Source of the DNA: [Phialemoniopsis] sp. UDSM-2020
Taxonomy: Eukaryota; Ascomycota; Sordariomycetes; Thyridiales; Thyridiaceae
DNA: 64,000 bases
Direction of reading: 5' to 3'
Assembly: GCA_018873225.1 (NCBI GenBank)
Contig: JAEILZ010000007.1
Coordinates: 930,001 to 994,000, forward strand
Positions 31,918-43,764 of this stretch are shown here, one piece after another (within the stretch, counting starts at the first letter, position 1; every line of letters begins with the position of its first letter). The position numbers and the translations under genes are program-made. The notes beneath the pieces are model-generated. The model was not told where the DNA came from. It saw only the letters and a list, made by a program, of their open reading frames with translations, and did no database searches.

Positions 31918-33623
31918 ATGAGCCTCGTATTGAGTTGGAAGCTGCTTCTACCAGTTCTTCTGGTGGTGTGTCTCGTGCATTGGAGGACAAGGAGAGCCAA
32001 GCCGGTCAAGCCTAGCTCGGTCCCGGCCGTCGAGAACAGTAAGTGCACTTATCGCAGCCACCTCTGCCTATTTCGAGATGCTGAAAGAAATACAGAGCCA
32101 TGGACATATCCAGAGCCGTCGCCTGACCTCGCGTTTGACCTTCGTACCACCGAACCTCCGCGATACCGTGCATTCCGATACTCGTACAAGCGCCAGTAAG
32201 CCACTCGACCTGAGATGAGATGCAATTCGGGATAGCGATTTGACAAATTGTCCGCAACAGTATCATCGACACTCGAAAGTGTGATGAGAACTCGTGGGTT
32301 ATTGTAGGTTGAGCGCCTCCACCGACATAGTACACTTCTGAATATGTGTCTAGCTTGACAAGGACTGGCCCAAGTACTATCATTTGAAGGTCAATCGCAT
32401 TGCGGATCGAGGGGACAAGGCTGTGCAGACTCTACCACCGGCGAAAGCTGCAGCCCATGAGCTTTGCCAGGACCTAGGGGAGTTTCTCTCGAGGCGATAT
32501 CCTCAAGTGTACAAAATACAACGTTCCAAAGACGACCGACGTGGGTGGTATGGCCTCGGCTCGATAACCAAGATCGAAATGCCTTCCCTCGGCGCTTCTT
32601 TCGATTTACGGCGAGAAGACCCTTTGACTGTGGCTGGTCTATTGCAACCCGCCGACATCAACATTTTGCTCCCCGGTGAAGATGGAGGCTATCAATTAAT
32701 GGCTATGATGTTGGGTATCGGAGGTTTGTCATATCTTCTGCAAGATAACAGGCATTTAATGAAACTTTGTGGGATAACTAACCGAAAGAAAGGCGGCCAA
32801 AGGATCAAAGACAAAAGTGAGTACGCCTCTCGTGCTATCATTGATCAAATATTGACACACATATCCGCAGTTGGCAAATCACTGGCAGATCTTCATTTTG
32901 GGGGTCAAGTACCACATTACAAAGAGCAATTGCAGCGTCCACTTGATCGATATCTAGCAAAGCTCAAGGTTGACGGCCCGATTCAAAGACACAGTGAGTC
33001 CCGCACTGCAAGTCACGAGCGAATGCAAGAGACTGTACTAAACTGTTATAGCGACGGCAATCAGTATTCACGGTTAGTCAAGACCTCTCGTGGCTATGTG
33101 CACGCTGTATAGTTTGCTGATCGCGTTTGATTTTCACCAGATGCGTACCACTGGCCAGAACTCACAATGGGCCCGGAAGACGACTGGGACCCGCAACTGC
33201 GTGGCCCAGGAATTGGGACACCCAGTCACGGCAAGTGGGAGCCTCCAGGCCCGATTGATGACTTGTCACAACTTTGGTTCCGTCAGGAGCGTCAAGTATT
33301 GCGCAGACTTCCCAAGTCAGGCGCTGTTGTTTGGATGGTCCATACCTATATCGAGCCGCTTATCGAAGTGGTTCGCGAGCCTGGTGTTCCGGGCAGGATG
33401 GCCTCCCTCATCAGAAGTTGGGACGAGGAGCTGGCAGCGTAGGCCTTCCTCCCTTCCGTAGTGTGAACGTCCAACACTAATCACGACTTTTCTCTCTTTT
33501 AGTCACAAAGGCCGGCATCTGTATGCCCATACTTTACTACCGTACCTGGATGAGCAGCATAAGAAGCAGGTAGAGAGCGGTGTTTGCGGCGATGGAGAGC
33601 TCCCAAGTAATTTTCCCTTCTAA
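31918..33623 (+). CDS. DUF3445 protein, heme-dependent oxidative N-demethylase-like
   Basis: Nine short exons, 31918-32038, 32096-32195, 32261-32303, 32363-32723, 32793-32816, 32871-32993, 33052-33072, 33141-33438 and 33503-33623; 403 residues, all phases consistent. An N-terminal hydrophobic helix (LLLPVLLVVCLVHW) followed by RTRRAK predicts membrane anchoring with the rest in the cytosol. Family landmarks are the RTTEPPRYRAF segment, DPLTVAGLLQPADINILLP, the RIKDKIGKSLADLH..VPHY segment, and the conserved LWFRQERQVLRRLPKSGAVVWMVHTY block near the C-terminus. Bacterial members oxidise dimethylamine to methylamine plus formaldehyde using heme. Neighbouring amidase, amine oxidase and permease genes fit an amine-nitrogen pathway. 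The 24- and 21-base exons and the fourth donor are the least certain points; substrate is inferred. Confidence 0.82.
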
Positions 33624-34164
33624 GTAAACAGAGAAGTGAATGAAAGGAAGTGCTGTAGGCTTGTATCGACAAGTAGTTACGATAGATAGTCATATGGAGC
33701 AAAATCGACCAGTAGATGTGATTTTGTGAAGATGTAATACTTGTCTTTCGAACCAAGATCGCTTCGGCACCATGTAAAACCATTACTGAAGTCATAGATT
33801 CTCCAGCCCATGAGACCGCTGATGGGAAGTACTGGTGCTGTCCCAGTTGCCTAAAGCGAACGCCGCCGCTGTGAGGTTAGGGGAGCTAGCGCACTTCCTG
33901 TTGACCAGAGCGACCCCGGCCCACATCTTATCAAGTGCTCGAGTAGAAGAAGTCTAGGTCTGCTGACCCCAAGCCCTTTTTCAAGCCGGTTTCTTGTTAG
34001 CTTCATGGGTGAGCGGGGAGGCAATCCGACCCCCTCTCAAACGAACTCACTCGATACACACGATCATCACCGGACGCTTCAGCCTTCAACTGCATCAACG
34101 TCACCTCCCCCGGCATACATCGGAGTGGGAAAAAGCTAGCAAAAGCCATCGATAAGGAGTTACC
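33624..34164. other. Spacer and promoter of Zn2Cys6 gene
   Basis: 541 bases between the DUF3445 stop and the next regulator, both on the plus strand. No supported gene is present. A CGATAAG GATA-type site occurs at 34149-34155, about 10 bases before the regulator ATG. Confidence 0.4.
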
Positions 34165-35812
34165 ATGCAGTCCGGTTCGGTCGTCAGAGCGAAGAAACCC
34201 CGGTCTTCTCCACGGTCCTCAACGGGGTGCATTGGCTGCCGGCTGCGACGGAAGAAGTGTAGCGAGGAGAAGCCTTATTGCACCAACTGCGTACGCAACC
34301 GGATCCTCTGCTTGTACCCACAGCCTGGAAATTGGGAGCATGATGAGCTTCTTCGAAGAACCAATCCAACGAAAGGGAAATCGCGGACACCTGTCGCGAC
34401 GCTGGAAGCCGGGCTAGGCACCGCCGAGAACGGAAGCGAATACTCCTCGTGGGCGGGTCATCGAGAATCTCTGACTCCACCTACCACTGCAGCGCCCGCT
34501 GCGTCTGTCGTGGCAGAGACTGGCACTGGTGAACTGCCAGGCCCAGAGCATGACTGGACCACGAGCGTGATTCCTCCATCCCTCGACGCCCTGGCGCTGA
34601 ACCGTGTCTTGAGACAGTCTGCCTCGAGAAGACTTCTTCATCACTACATTCACCGGACGCACAAAGTTCTGGCCATCTGCCAGGAAGCGAGGAATCCATT
34701 TCTTCAGGAACTGATACCAATGGCCATGTCCAGCGATCTGGTCCTGAATGCTCTGCTTGCCTTTAGTGGTATCCATCATGCGGATCATACCAACCAGCGA
34801 ATAGACGAGATAACCTGGATTCATTATGGCCAGACGGTCCAGGGAGAAAAGTTCGGCTTGACTCAGCTGGCCGAAGGACAAAAGGAATCGCTTGTGCCAT
34901 TGGTAGTCACGGCAATGCTTCTGTGCATCATCGAGGTAGGTTGAAGGTCAACCTCAAAGGACTGCTTCTAACGCTTAGCAGAGTTTCCGTGTCGAGTCGG
35001 GTGCCTTGGCCCTCCAGCACCTCAGGGGGGCGCGTGTTCTGTTGCAAGAAGCACTGCGCCTACCAGAGTCGCAACTCAGCCGCGAAACTCGAGCATTCAT
35101 CATTGAGCGATATACCTACACCATGATACTCGCCCACATCACCATGGGACGCGGGTCTGACCAGTGGGTTCTCGATGACACAGCCATGCTCTTTCCGATG
35201 ATATACAAGACTTCGAACGCGTATCCTGGTGCCATCTCCGGATGCATCCACGAGTTGTTCCAACTCATACCAAGAATCTCGGTCCTTGCTCGGAGATGGA
35301 GAGATTATCGGAAAATTGGACTGGATCTCGACGATCTGGCAGACCAACATCTGCAACTACACCTCGAGGTCGCATCTTGGCATCCAACTTCCACTGACGA
35401 GGTCCATGTCATGTGTGGCAACTTGTACAAAAAGGCACTGCTGGCATACCTCTCTGCGTCGTTTACAAACAGCCATGAAGTCTTGGATCCCGACCAAGTG
35501 TACCCTGCATCGGTCCAACAAGCGTTCGAAGACTTCATGCCTTTCCTTGAGTCCATACCACTTGAATCCCCAATTTCGACTACACTTTGCTGGCCTCTGG
35601 CCATCTTTGGGTCATGCGCTCGTTCGAAAGAGCACCGCGACGCTATCACTCGACGGCTCGAACTTCTCTCCTCGGTATACGCAGCTCAGAGTGTTCGAGA
35701 CACCAAGAGGCTGCTGGAGCTGATGTGGGAAGCAAATGATCGCGAGGCAGCAAACCCCCTTGGTTTTGAGGATATAATGAAGCAACAAAAAGTGATAGTC
35801 CTCTTTTTCTAG
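34165..35812 (+). CDS. Zn(II)2Cys6 transcription factor (fungal_trans_2 type)
   Basis: Two exons, 34165-34935 and 34982-35812, joined by a 46-base intron; 533 residues. The zinc cluster at about residues 22-49 reads CIGCRLRRKKCSEEKPYCTNC...C (C-x2-C-x6-C-x6-C-x2-C-x6-C), very near the N-terminus as usual. The rest matches the architecture of the second class of fungal regulator domains: LLHHYIHRTHKVLAICQEARNPFLQELIPMA, LVLNALLAFSGIHHA and a C-terminal LCWPLAIFGSCARSKEHRDAI. It closes the nitrogen-type gene group on its right side and could be the pathway-specific regulator for the DUF3445 gene and permease. This is inferred from adjacency. Confidence 0.92.
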
Positions 35813-37850
35813 AGAGAGATATACATCTAGGCAATAGATGCTACATAAGATAGTATCATCATGGAACACGCTCTCAATCGACATGACTAAATCGACACGG
35901 CGGTGTCGGGATAAGCTGATAAGAACTGCAGAGTCAAAATGAGGTGTTTATCACCACAAGGCTGCAGATCTGTAGTGCGCCCGAGGACTCGACCGTCGCG
36001 TGGACGAATGAGGTGTCGTGTGTCTGTCTCGGCCTCTGCAAGGCGATATCATTCGTAGCGCATAACGACGTCATAGCGCAGCCACTGCGTTGCTTAACCG
36101 ATAGGGAATTTCTGCTGAAGTCGTGAGGCTTGCATGATTGCCTAGACAGGACTGAGGACTTCAAAACCATCACCTTCTTTCGCTCTAACCTGTTGGCACC
36201 TTGAAGCTCTCAATTTCAAGCGAGCGAGCGGCTGTGCTTTTGCTCTGACCTGGGGCTGTTCTGACAAGTCAAATTTATGTAGCGTCGCAGCTCCTCCAAG
36301 GTGGGTTTTACGGCTGAGACGACTGGACGCATGCGAATGGCTCATTTGGGGTACGCGGCGCTCGCCCCGCCAATGGGGACGCAATGCCAGGTTTCTCTGG
36401 CAAGCTGTTCATCTCGGCCTGTTAGCTTGCGTCAATTGATGCTACGCTGGGCGGGCGAAATTGATCTGAGTCCTTTCCTTGACTGGCTCTCATTCCATCT
36501 GTCAATTGGAAGTACCTAGTCTAATTGCGGCAGGCCAGATTCCCGCGCTGCAGGGAGACATCCCGCCATCGGCAGTCCTACAGATCAGAAGAAACAACGG
36601 GCTTGACGAGACGAGACGAGAACTGCCGTTTTGGAATTGGGCTGGTAGCTTCTTCAGCACCTCCCAAAGGGGTAGCAGATCGAATGTTAGGTTCTCAAAC
36701 CGGCTACAGGAAAAGAGGAGATTGGGCGATGCTAGCCCGAGATGCTTTCCCTGCTTTCCCTGTTTTTCGAGGCCATTTTGGTGGGGAATGACAGCGATGG
36801 GTGGAGCTGCGATGGAGTAAACGCGAGATTCGCTGAATCGAGCTCAGTGCTCGGCGTGCTATTCAACGGCTGCCCAGTGAGCTTGCAGCGTGGCCTCCCC
36901 CAGCTTTATTCCCGCTACGGCACCTGTTCTGTCACTCGAGTGCTGTGTCTGGTTGGATGCTGCTGACGGAACCAGGGCTGGGATGGACCATCAATGTTGA
37001 TGGATGCGCCCCCCAAATTCCCCTTTTCGGCCCAAGCATTCCCATAATTTTCCATGCAGCTTTGTATCATAATTACAATCTTGCCGAACCAGACTTCAGA
37101 CCTCACTTGGCGTGAACCAAACTCTCTTCTCCCTCGTCCATGGATGTGATACGATACAATACAATGCCCCTTGTCCGTAGCCAGCCTCGTGTCTCGATTC
37201 CTCGTTCAATTGACTAAAGTGGATGATCCTCTCCTCTGGCTGATAGCATAGCGTCTGTCCCTAGCCGGCAAGCCAAGAGATCTGCAGCTTGCATTCCCTG
37301 AAGCTGCCTTTCTAGTGTTAGCTATCGTCACCAATCACCCCTTCCCGCTTCTTGCGCGCCCCCCCGCCGCCCGCTTGGAAGCTCCCAGAAAAAGGGCCCC
37401 ACCAGACGTCAAGCTCACCTCACGGCATTCGAGTGCTCCGCGTCGCGAGCACCACCACCACCACCACCACCACCACCACCACCACCACCCAAATCCCCAA
37501 ACCCAAAAAAAAACCCCTTTCACAGGGCTTCAGGTCTCCATTGCCCTTTCCCCAAAAAGTGCGGATGCAACTGCCCGAAGCTCGTCACTTCCAACGGTCT
37601 GCTAATCCTTTTTTGGCAAGTAGCAAGACTCTCGAATGCGCTCCCTTCCTAACCCACCCCGTCCATCATCACCATATTGTTTTGTCGTCTCCTCGTCGTC
37701 CGCGACCAGCCCAAGCATGACACTGTGCGCGCCCGCCCCGCGCCCACAGTGAAACAGGAGGAACCTACGGTCTGAACTAGACACCGGCGAATTTGCGCCC
37801 ACGCGAGAGGCACGAGACAGGAGAGGGCGAGAGAGGGAATTGTTGCCAAG
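35813..37850. other. Long intergenic region and leader of next regulator
   Basis: About 2 kb without a supported gene; ORFs of 60-120 codons on both strands have no recognisable content. The last few hundred bases are C-rich, with a CAC microsatellite and an A-run near 37505-37513, and are probably the promoter and long 5' UTR of the regulator starting at 37851. Confidence 0.45.
37450..37488. repeat. (CAC)13 microsatellite
   Basis: Thirteen uninterrupted CAC units, about 360 bases upstream of the regulator ATG. It is open in several frames (poly-His or poly-Thr), which explains spurious ORFs there. Confidence 0.95.
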
Positions 37851-40805
37851 ATGGATCCAATGGACGAAGATACCCCCAGCTCCGGCCAGCAGCACTCGGC
37901 CGCTGCCTCGACCCCGACAACGGCCAAACATCCGGCCCCCTCTCCGACGAACCAGGATAACACCCCGGGCTCGTCGACCCAGACCACATCCGGCCAGTCC
38001 CAGTCGGCGCAGTCGGCCCAGCTCTCAAAGAGGAGGCGCGGCCTAGGTGTCGTCACCCCCAATGCCTGCACCGAGTGTCGCAAGAAGCGCGCAAAGGTGA
38101 GCTCTCCGCGCCTTCCGGTCGTGCCAGATTGCTCGCACCCAACAGCAATGGCCTGCCTGCCTAACCTTAGCCTTGCCTCGTTCCAATCAACTGACTCTTG
38201 GTTTCTTACCCACAGTGCGACGGCCATAGACCATGCGGAAGATGTAAGGCGCAAAAGGATGTCGAGTGCGTCTACGAGGTGCCCGTGCGCCAGTCGAAAG
38301 AAAACCTCCGCGCCGAGATCGACCAGCTGCGCCGCAAGCAGCGCTCCAGCGAGAGCGTCCTCAGCGCCCTCGTCCGCGCAGACCAATGGGAGGAGATCCT
38401 GCAACGCCTACGCAGCGGCCAGACCATCGAAACCATATCCGAATGGCTCTCCAGCAGCACAGGGCCCCCGACGGGCAGCGCCATGTCTACCAGCTTCGCT
38501 CAGCGCGGCCCGCCGCTGGGCGCCATGCCAAACCACCTCGCGCCCCTCACCACGTATGGCGGGTCCCAGCCCGCGGGATACACGACGGCAGCACACCGCG
38601 TGACGACGAATAGCCCACTGAGCGCCCATCCCCAAGGAATCCGGCCGGATGTGATGGAACCGCAAAGTCCCTGGAGCGGCCACTTCTCGGGCCACGACCC
38701 GGCTCTCTCGACTAGGAGCAACTCCCACGCCGATGGCATGAGCTGGTCCACCGAAAATCGCATACCGCAGCAGTCTCGCGTTGGCTCATGGGTCGAGACC
38801 ATCATGGACCCCCCTGCCCCTCCAGACCACAAATATCGCGGTCTGGATCAGGTTCTAGCCCCCGAGATACCGGACATGAAGGTCCCCGCCTCCACCTGGA
38901 CGCACATCACCTCGGACAGCGGTCTGGTGCAGCACCTGCTGGCCCTCTACTTCTGCTGGGAATACCCCACATTTGCCTCGCTGAGCAAAGAGCATTTTCT
39001 CAAGGACTTCAACGACGGCCGCCAGCGCTACTGCTCCTCCATCCTCATCAACGCTCTGCTCGCCCTGGGCTGCCGCTTCTCGAGCCACCCCAACACGCGC
39101 ATGAACCCGGACGACCCTTATACGTCGGGCGATCACTTCTTCAAGGAGTCACAACGGCTGTTTTACCTTGAAGACAACCACCACAACTTGACTACGATCC
39201 AGGCCCTTGGCATCATGTCCATAAGAGAGGCAAGCTGCGGCCGGGACTCCGAGAGTTGGTACTACGCGGGGCAGAGCGTCAGGCTGGCCATTGAGATGGG
39301 TCTGCACAGGATATCAGACGAGGAGGGCGCCGACGAGGACCATATCGCCGTGCAAGCTGCCACCTTTTGGGGTGCTTTCGCCCTGGACCAGTAAGTCTCG
39401 CCTGTTTACCCATTGCATTAACCTACGAGACTAACATAGACACAGTGCATGGTCATTAGCTACGGGGTCTCTACCCCAATGCTCCTGTTTCCCACACCTT
39501 CCGCCGAAGCCTGCGATAATAGATGACGTCGAGGCATCTCTGTGGATTCCTTACACCGACGATGGTGAGCGTGCTACTGTACCCGGGAGCCCTGTCTAGT
39601 TTCGTACTAATGGTCGTGTCGTCCAGGTGCACCCCTGCAAAGGTCATGCGAGCAGCCGTCCAATGTTAGATCCGTGTACAAGTGCTTCTGCGAATTGAGC
39701 GAGCTCGTGCACCAGTCGCTCTACATCCTGCATTCTCCGGGCCGGCCCCTCACCAGCCGCGATCTTCTCAACATTTACACACAATACCTCAACTGGTACG
39801 ACAGGATACCCGAGGTCCTAAGGCTGGGACACAACTTTACCCCTGCTGTCCTGTTTGCTCAGTACGTTCCCTCGTCCAATTTTGATGGCGATGCCCTACC
39901 GAGTGGCTAACACGCGGTGCAGCATGTACTACCACTTTGCTATCCTCCTTCTATTCCGACCCCTCATCAAACTACGCATCATCGGGTCCAGCATACTCCC
40001 CAAAGATGTATGCGCCCAGGCCGCCGACGCCATCCAAGGCCTCTTACGGTCCTACTCACAACTTTATACCTTGCGGAGAACGCCCTCGTTCGTCCCCTAC
40101 TTTGTCCTGACCTCATCTATCATGCATCTCGCCATCGCGGCATCCTTCAACGAGAGCGGCCATGCCGTCGGCACTGGGAAGCAAGACAGTCAGTCCCCGT
40201 CGCCAATGCACCACGAGAAACCGCGCATGGAGCCGCGTGTCGCCGAATCGATTCGCCGCGGCATCGAGGACCTGACTGAGATGGCGCCCTGCCACCATTT
40301 TGCCGAGCAGGCGCTCAACATTCTCAAGTACCTAGCTAAGAAGTGGGACCTGGATATGGAGCTGCAGTACTCGAGCCCGACGGCCAAGGCGGCAGCATCG
40401 TCACTCGCCACTGCTCTCGCCGAGGACCCGGACATGGCGCTTCGACCGCTGACGGACAGCCTCAACTTTTTCTCGCCCAACGTCATCGAGGGCGACTTCA
40501 ATTGCCGATGGGGCAAGAGGTCGGCGCCAGCAGTATTTGGCGATGTGGGCGTCGGTGCCAGCGGCTTCGCAGGGTCCGCTTCTGGTGCCGGTGCTACTTC
40601 CGCCGGGAATTCAATCGCTGATGCTACCGGGGGTCCGCCACTGGGCGCTGCAGGAAGCCCAAGCGGAGGCACACCGGTTGCTCCGCAGCTCAGTCGCGCC
40701 GCGAGCGCCATGGAGAACCCGCTCTTTTGGCCGTTCCCGCTCCAGGGGAGGCCGATGCTGCCTAGTGGGAAGCTTCTGGAGGAGGCTGGGTTTGTACTAA
40801 TATGA
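37851..40805 (+). CDS. Zn(II)2Cys6 transcription factor, NIT4/NirA-like
   Basis: Five exons, 37851-38096, 38216-39390, 39446-39564, 39627-39861 and 39923-40805; 885 residues. The zinc cluster (CTECRKKRAKCDGHRPCGRC...C) is split by a 119-base intron right after the RAK codons, a position common in this class. It is followed by ENLRAEIDQLRRKQ, a likely coiled-coil dimerisation segment. The fungal_trans core (LALYFCWEYPTFASLSKEHFLKDF, then ESWYYAGQSVRLAIEMGLHR) and the Gly/Ala/Ser-rich C-terminal region ending in PLFWPFPLQGRPMLPSG resemble proteins annotated as nitrogen assimilation regulators NIT4/NirA. That similarity is from memory, so the nitrate role is tentative; the Zn2Cys6 assignment is firm. 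Confidence 0.9.
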
Positions 40806-41605
40806 TAAGTGGACGTTGGTGGGTTGGGTGCGTGTGTGTGTGTCTGACTAGGTTCGGCGTCATCCTTGGTCTAAGAGTTTTTGCTTCATTGCGATTTGTT
40901 GCAGCGCCGGAGTTGATGGCTGGCTGGTATTGCTTTTGTGATGTTCAACCCACTGGAGATCAAGGCATCGAAGTAGGAAAGGGCGGGGCGGGGGAATCTG
41001 GCTGATGGACATGATAAAATCTTGGTTCGTGCTCCGGTATAAAGGAAAATGCTACCTGGGAATCGTCGTGTGTGGCATGGCAATCCTTTGATAGAAATGG
41101 ACCGGAAATTGCAGGTAGCCTGGGCGGGCACGCAGGGCAGGCTCGTAGTAGACAATGGTGAGGGAAATGCTGTTAACCCAGGGATGAGAATGCAGAGTTG
41201 TTCTCGATCACGAGGAACTTGGTTGACTGGAACTTGCGTTCATGTGCGACACGTCCAGGGGCTTATTCGTCTCGAGCGTTCCCGATGTTTAGGTGCCCAA
41301 GACTTTGGACGTTGTCGATGTAATACAAACAATCCTTCAGACCGATGCCTCAAGCTCCCTGTTTCTAATTTGAAGTGCCGGTAGAAACGCGGTCACCTGC
41401 AGGCGCTACTGCAACCCTTGTCTCCGCTACTGGATCCAAGGCGCGGGCAGTCACACGAGACTGCCTTGTTCGACAGCACGACAATCGAGTCCTTGGACCC
41501 ACTGCATGGATCTGCAGCCTTGTGATGATACGAAACACCTCAATCCAATAACAGGGACTTCAGGCACGGCCTGCTATGCTACTGGCGGCCGTATCATGGC
41601 TATGG
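40806..41605. other. Convergent spacer, no supported gene
   Basis: 800 bases between the stops of two convergent genes. A TG-rich run (GCGTGTGTGTGTGTC, about 40829-40843) follows the regulator stop. No coherent ORF is seen. Confidence 0.4.
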
Positions 41606-43764
41606 CTATAGGCCGAGGACGCCCGGCCTTCCATCTTGCCACGCGCGTCCACCGTGCGTTGCAGCTTGACTTGGCAGCAGAGGTCTCCGTCGTGCTGCTT
41701 CGACATGAAGTGCCCCGCCACCCTCCGTAGGAGCCTGTCGCCCCGCCGAAGCAGCAAACTTGCTCGGGAGTGCACCAGCAAGGGACCGGGCACAGGCGCC
41801 CAGCAGGAAGGTGCGCAGATTGCACGACTCTGCAAAGACGCAGCATAGCCACGAACTGATCCTGTCCGAGGCCAGCTCCTCCTTCCTCACCCACGAAAGA
41901 TACATGGGCGGCACATTTATCGTGTCTGCGGACATGTCTACAGACCGGCGAAAGTCCATGCCCGCCTCATCCTCGTGCGTCATGAGGTGCGCGAGGGCCT
42001 TGCCCGGGCTGGGATACCGCGTCTGCGCCGTGCAGTCCTTGCACTTGGCTATGTCGCTGAACGCAGACAGTATCGTGGGGACGCAGACCAGCCACCGCCA
42101 CCGCCGCTTCGGCAGCGAGCCCTTCCCGCCCGATCCGTCGCCATCCTCCTCGTCCGTGAGCATATAGCTTTGCTCCATCTTCCGAATTTGCCTTTGGGCT
42201 TTTCTCACGGCCGAACTATGGCCCTCGAGGCCGGCAGTCCAGCTCCCCAGAGACATATCGTTGCACTCTACAATGAGGTCTTCAGCCAGTGCTACGGCCA
42301 GTAGCAGGCTCTCTTGTGAACTAACTAAGTCGACTCCCAGCCAGGAGCTCAAGTGAGCACGGGCCAACGCCCGTAGCCCATTCCCGAGTTGCTTTGAGTC
42401 CAGGCCCGGCCGCTGGACCGCTGCCGCCAGCTGACACAGGATGGCGAGATACCTAGTGCTGCCAGTCCCTGCGCGACGGTGGCGCTCGGATTCCTTTGCA
42501 TGCCGGGCAACCGGTGGGAACTGTGCGCTGCGCTGCGAACTGCTGCTCCTTGAGCATGGCGCTCAGATTTCGAGACCAGCGAGATGTCGTGCGGACTTCG
42601 AGGCTCTGCTGCATCAGCGAACCCGCCTGCGTGACCGCGCCGGAGGCGCCGTGGAAGTCCCCGCAGTGCTGTTGCATGTCCTCCCAGCTATCGTACAGGC
42701 GGTTCAGGTTGCACTGCCCGAACGCGTGCGCCTCTACGAGGTGCGCTGCCCTGACCGCCGCGTCCTGTGTCAGGTCAAACCGAACGCCGCAGAACAGACA
42801 TAATGCTGATGCGCCTGGGCCTTGACCGTGCTCCTCGACTCTGAAGCAGTCTTCGGTTCCCGAGAGGGCATCGCATCCCCAGGCCATCCTGTTGTCGTCG
42901 TGGGCCGCTTCGTAGTGTGCCTCCTGGGTTGGTTCCGCCAACGATCCAGCACCGGTCAGCCAGGTCTCTGAGATCTCGGCAGTGTCGGCTATGCTGGCTG
43001 TAGCGAGGGGTTGGCGAACTGTGCTGAGCAGCAGCAGCTCCAACTTGTCAGACATCTCCGAGTACGCACGCTTGGCCTCTGCTACGTCGCTTCGATAGTC
43101 TTCGACTTCGGATCGCCACTCGGTATACAAGCTTTCCATCTGGAAAGTGTGGGAGGCCAACTCGAGGGAGAACGCAGAGACACTCTGCTGAGTCAGGTGG
43201 TGGTTATGTTGAGACTTGATGCTATTATTCCACGTGTAAGTTGGCGGAGCAGGTTCAAGAGTATAAGGAGACTGTCCAAGGGGGGCGGGAACAAACTCAC
43301 TGATGCATCTCGCTGACACTTTGATGGAGCTTCACTGCCGCTTCGGCAATCCTTTTCTCCAACTCGTCCAAGTCTTTGTGGTTGACTGCAGCCATGAACT
43401 TGATCCAGAAGCCTTTCAAGCCTTTGTCGCGAGCCAGAGCATATCTCTCGACTTGTCGTCGGAAATGGTCGATATAGTCTCCAGACCTCCTCACCTCCTC
43501 GGAAAGACTGCCGTGAGCGCCCACGTACAGGTCCCAGAGGTTGAAACCCTCCCCGTCCCTTTCGACCGGGACAAATCGCCTTGCTGTTTCCTTGGCCTCG
43601 TTCACTTTGCTACGGATATGCTCGACGTTGTCCATGATCTTCTTGATCCGCTCCGGGCTCTCTCCACATCGTTGTACGAGCTCGCGGAGCTTGAGGATAC
43701 GGGTCAAGGTGACATCAGCCAGGCCAAGGAAGCCGGCAATCGCCGAGGCGGGCTCCATACCCAC
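41606..43764 (-). CDS. STAND-type N-terminal domain protein with zinc-finger-like motif
   Basis: Three inferred exons, 43764-43301, 43221-42597 and 42520-41606; 667 residues, or 665 from Met3. The first ~150 residues (MEPASAIAGFLGLADVTLTR..., then an amphipathic helical bundle) match the fungal N-terminal module found in NLR/STAND and ankyrin proteins. A coiled segment follows (YTEWRSEVEDYRSDVAEAKRAYSEM), then a possible zinc finger (CLFCGVRFDLTQDA...HLVEAH; C-x2-C-x15-H-x4-H). The last part is hydrophilic and Cys-rich. Intron 1 (79 bases, GTGAGT...ATAG) is good. The second join (donor GTCCGC, 76 bases) is weak and was chosen only because it restores one frame; a frameshift there is an alternative. 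The far C-terminus is uncertain. The function may be self/non-self recognition, by family only. Confidence 0.55.

Noticed and set aside
37649..38404. 251-codon ORF antisense to the NIT4-like gene
   Set aside because: It overlaps the sense zinc-cluster exons and has no recognisable domain.
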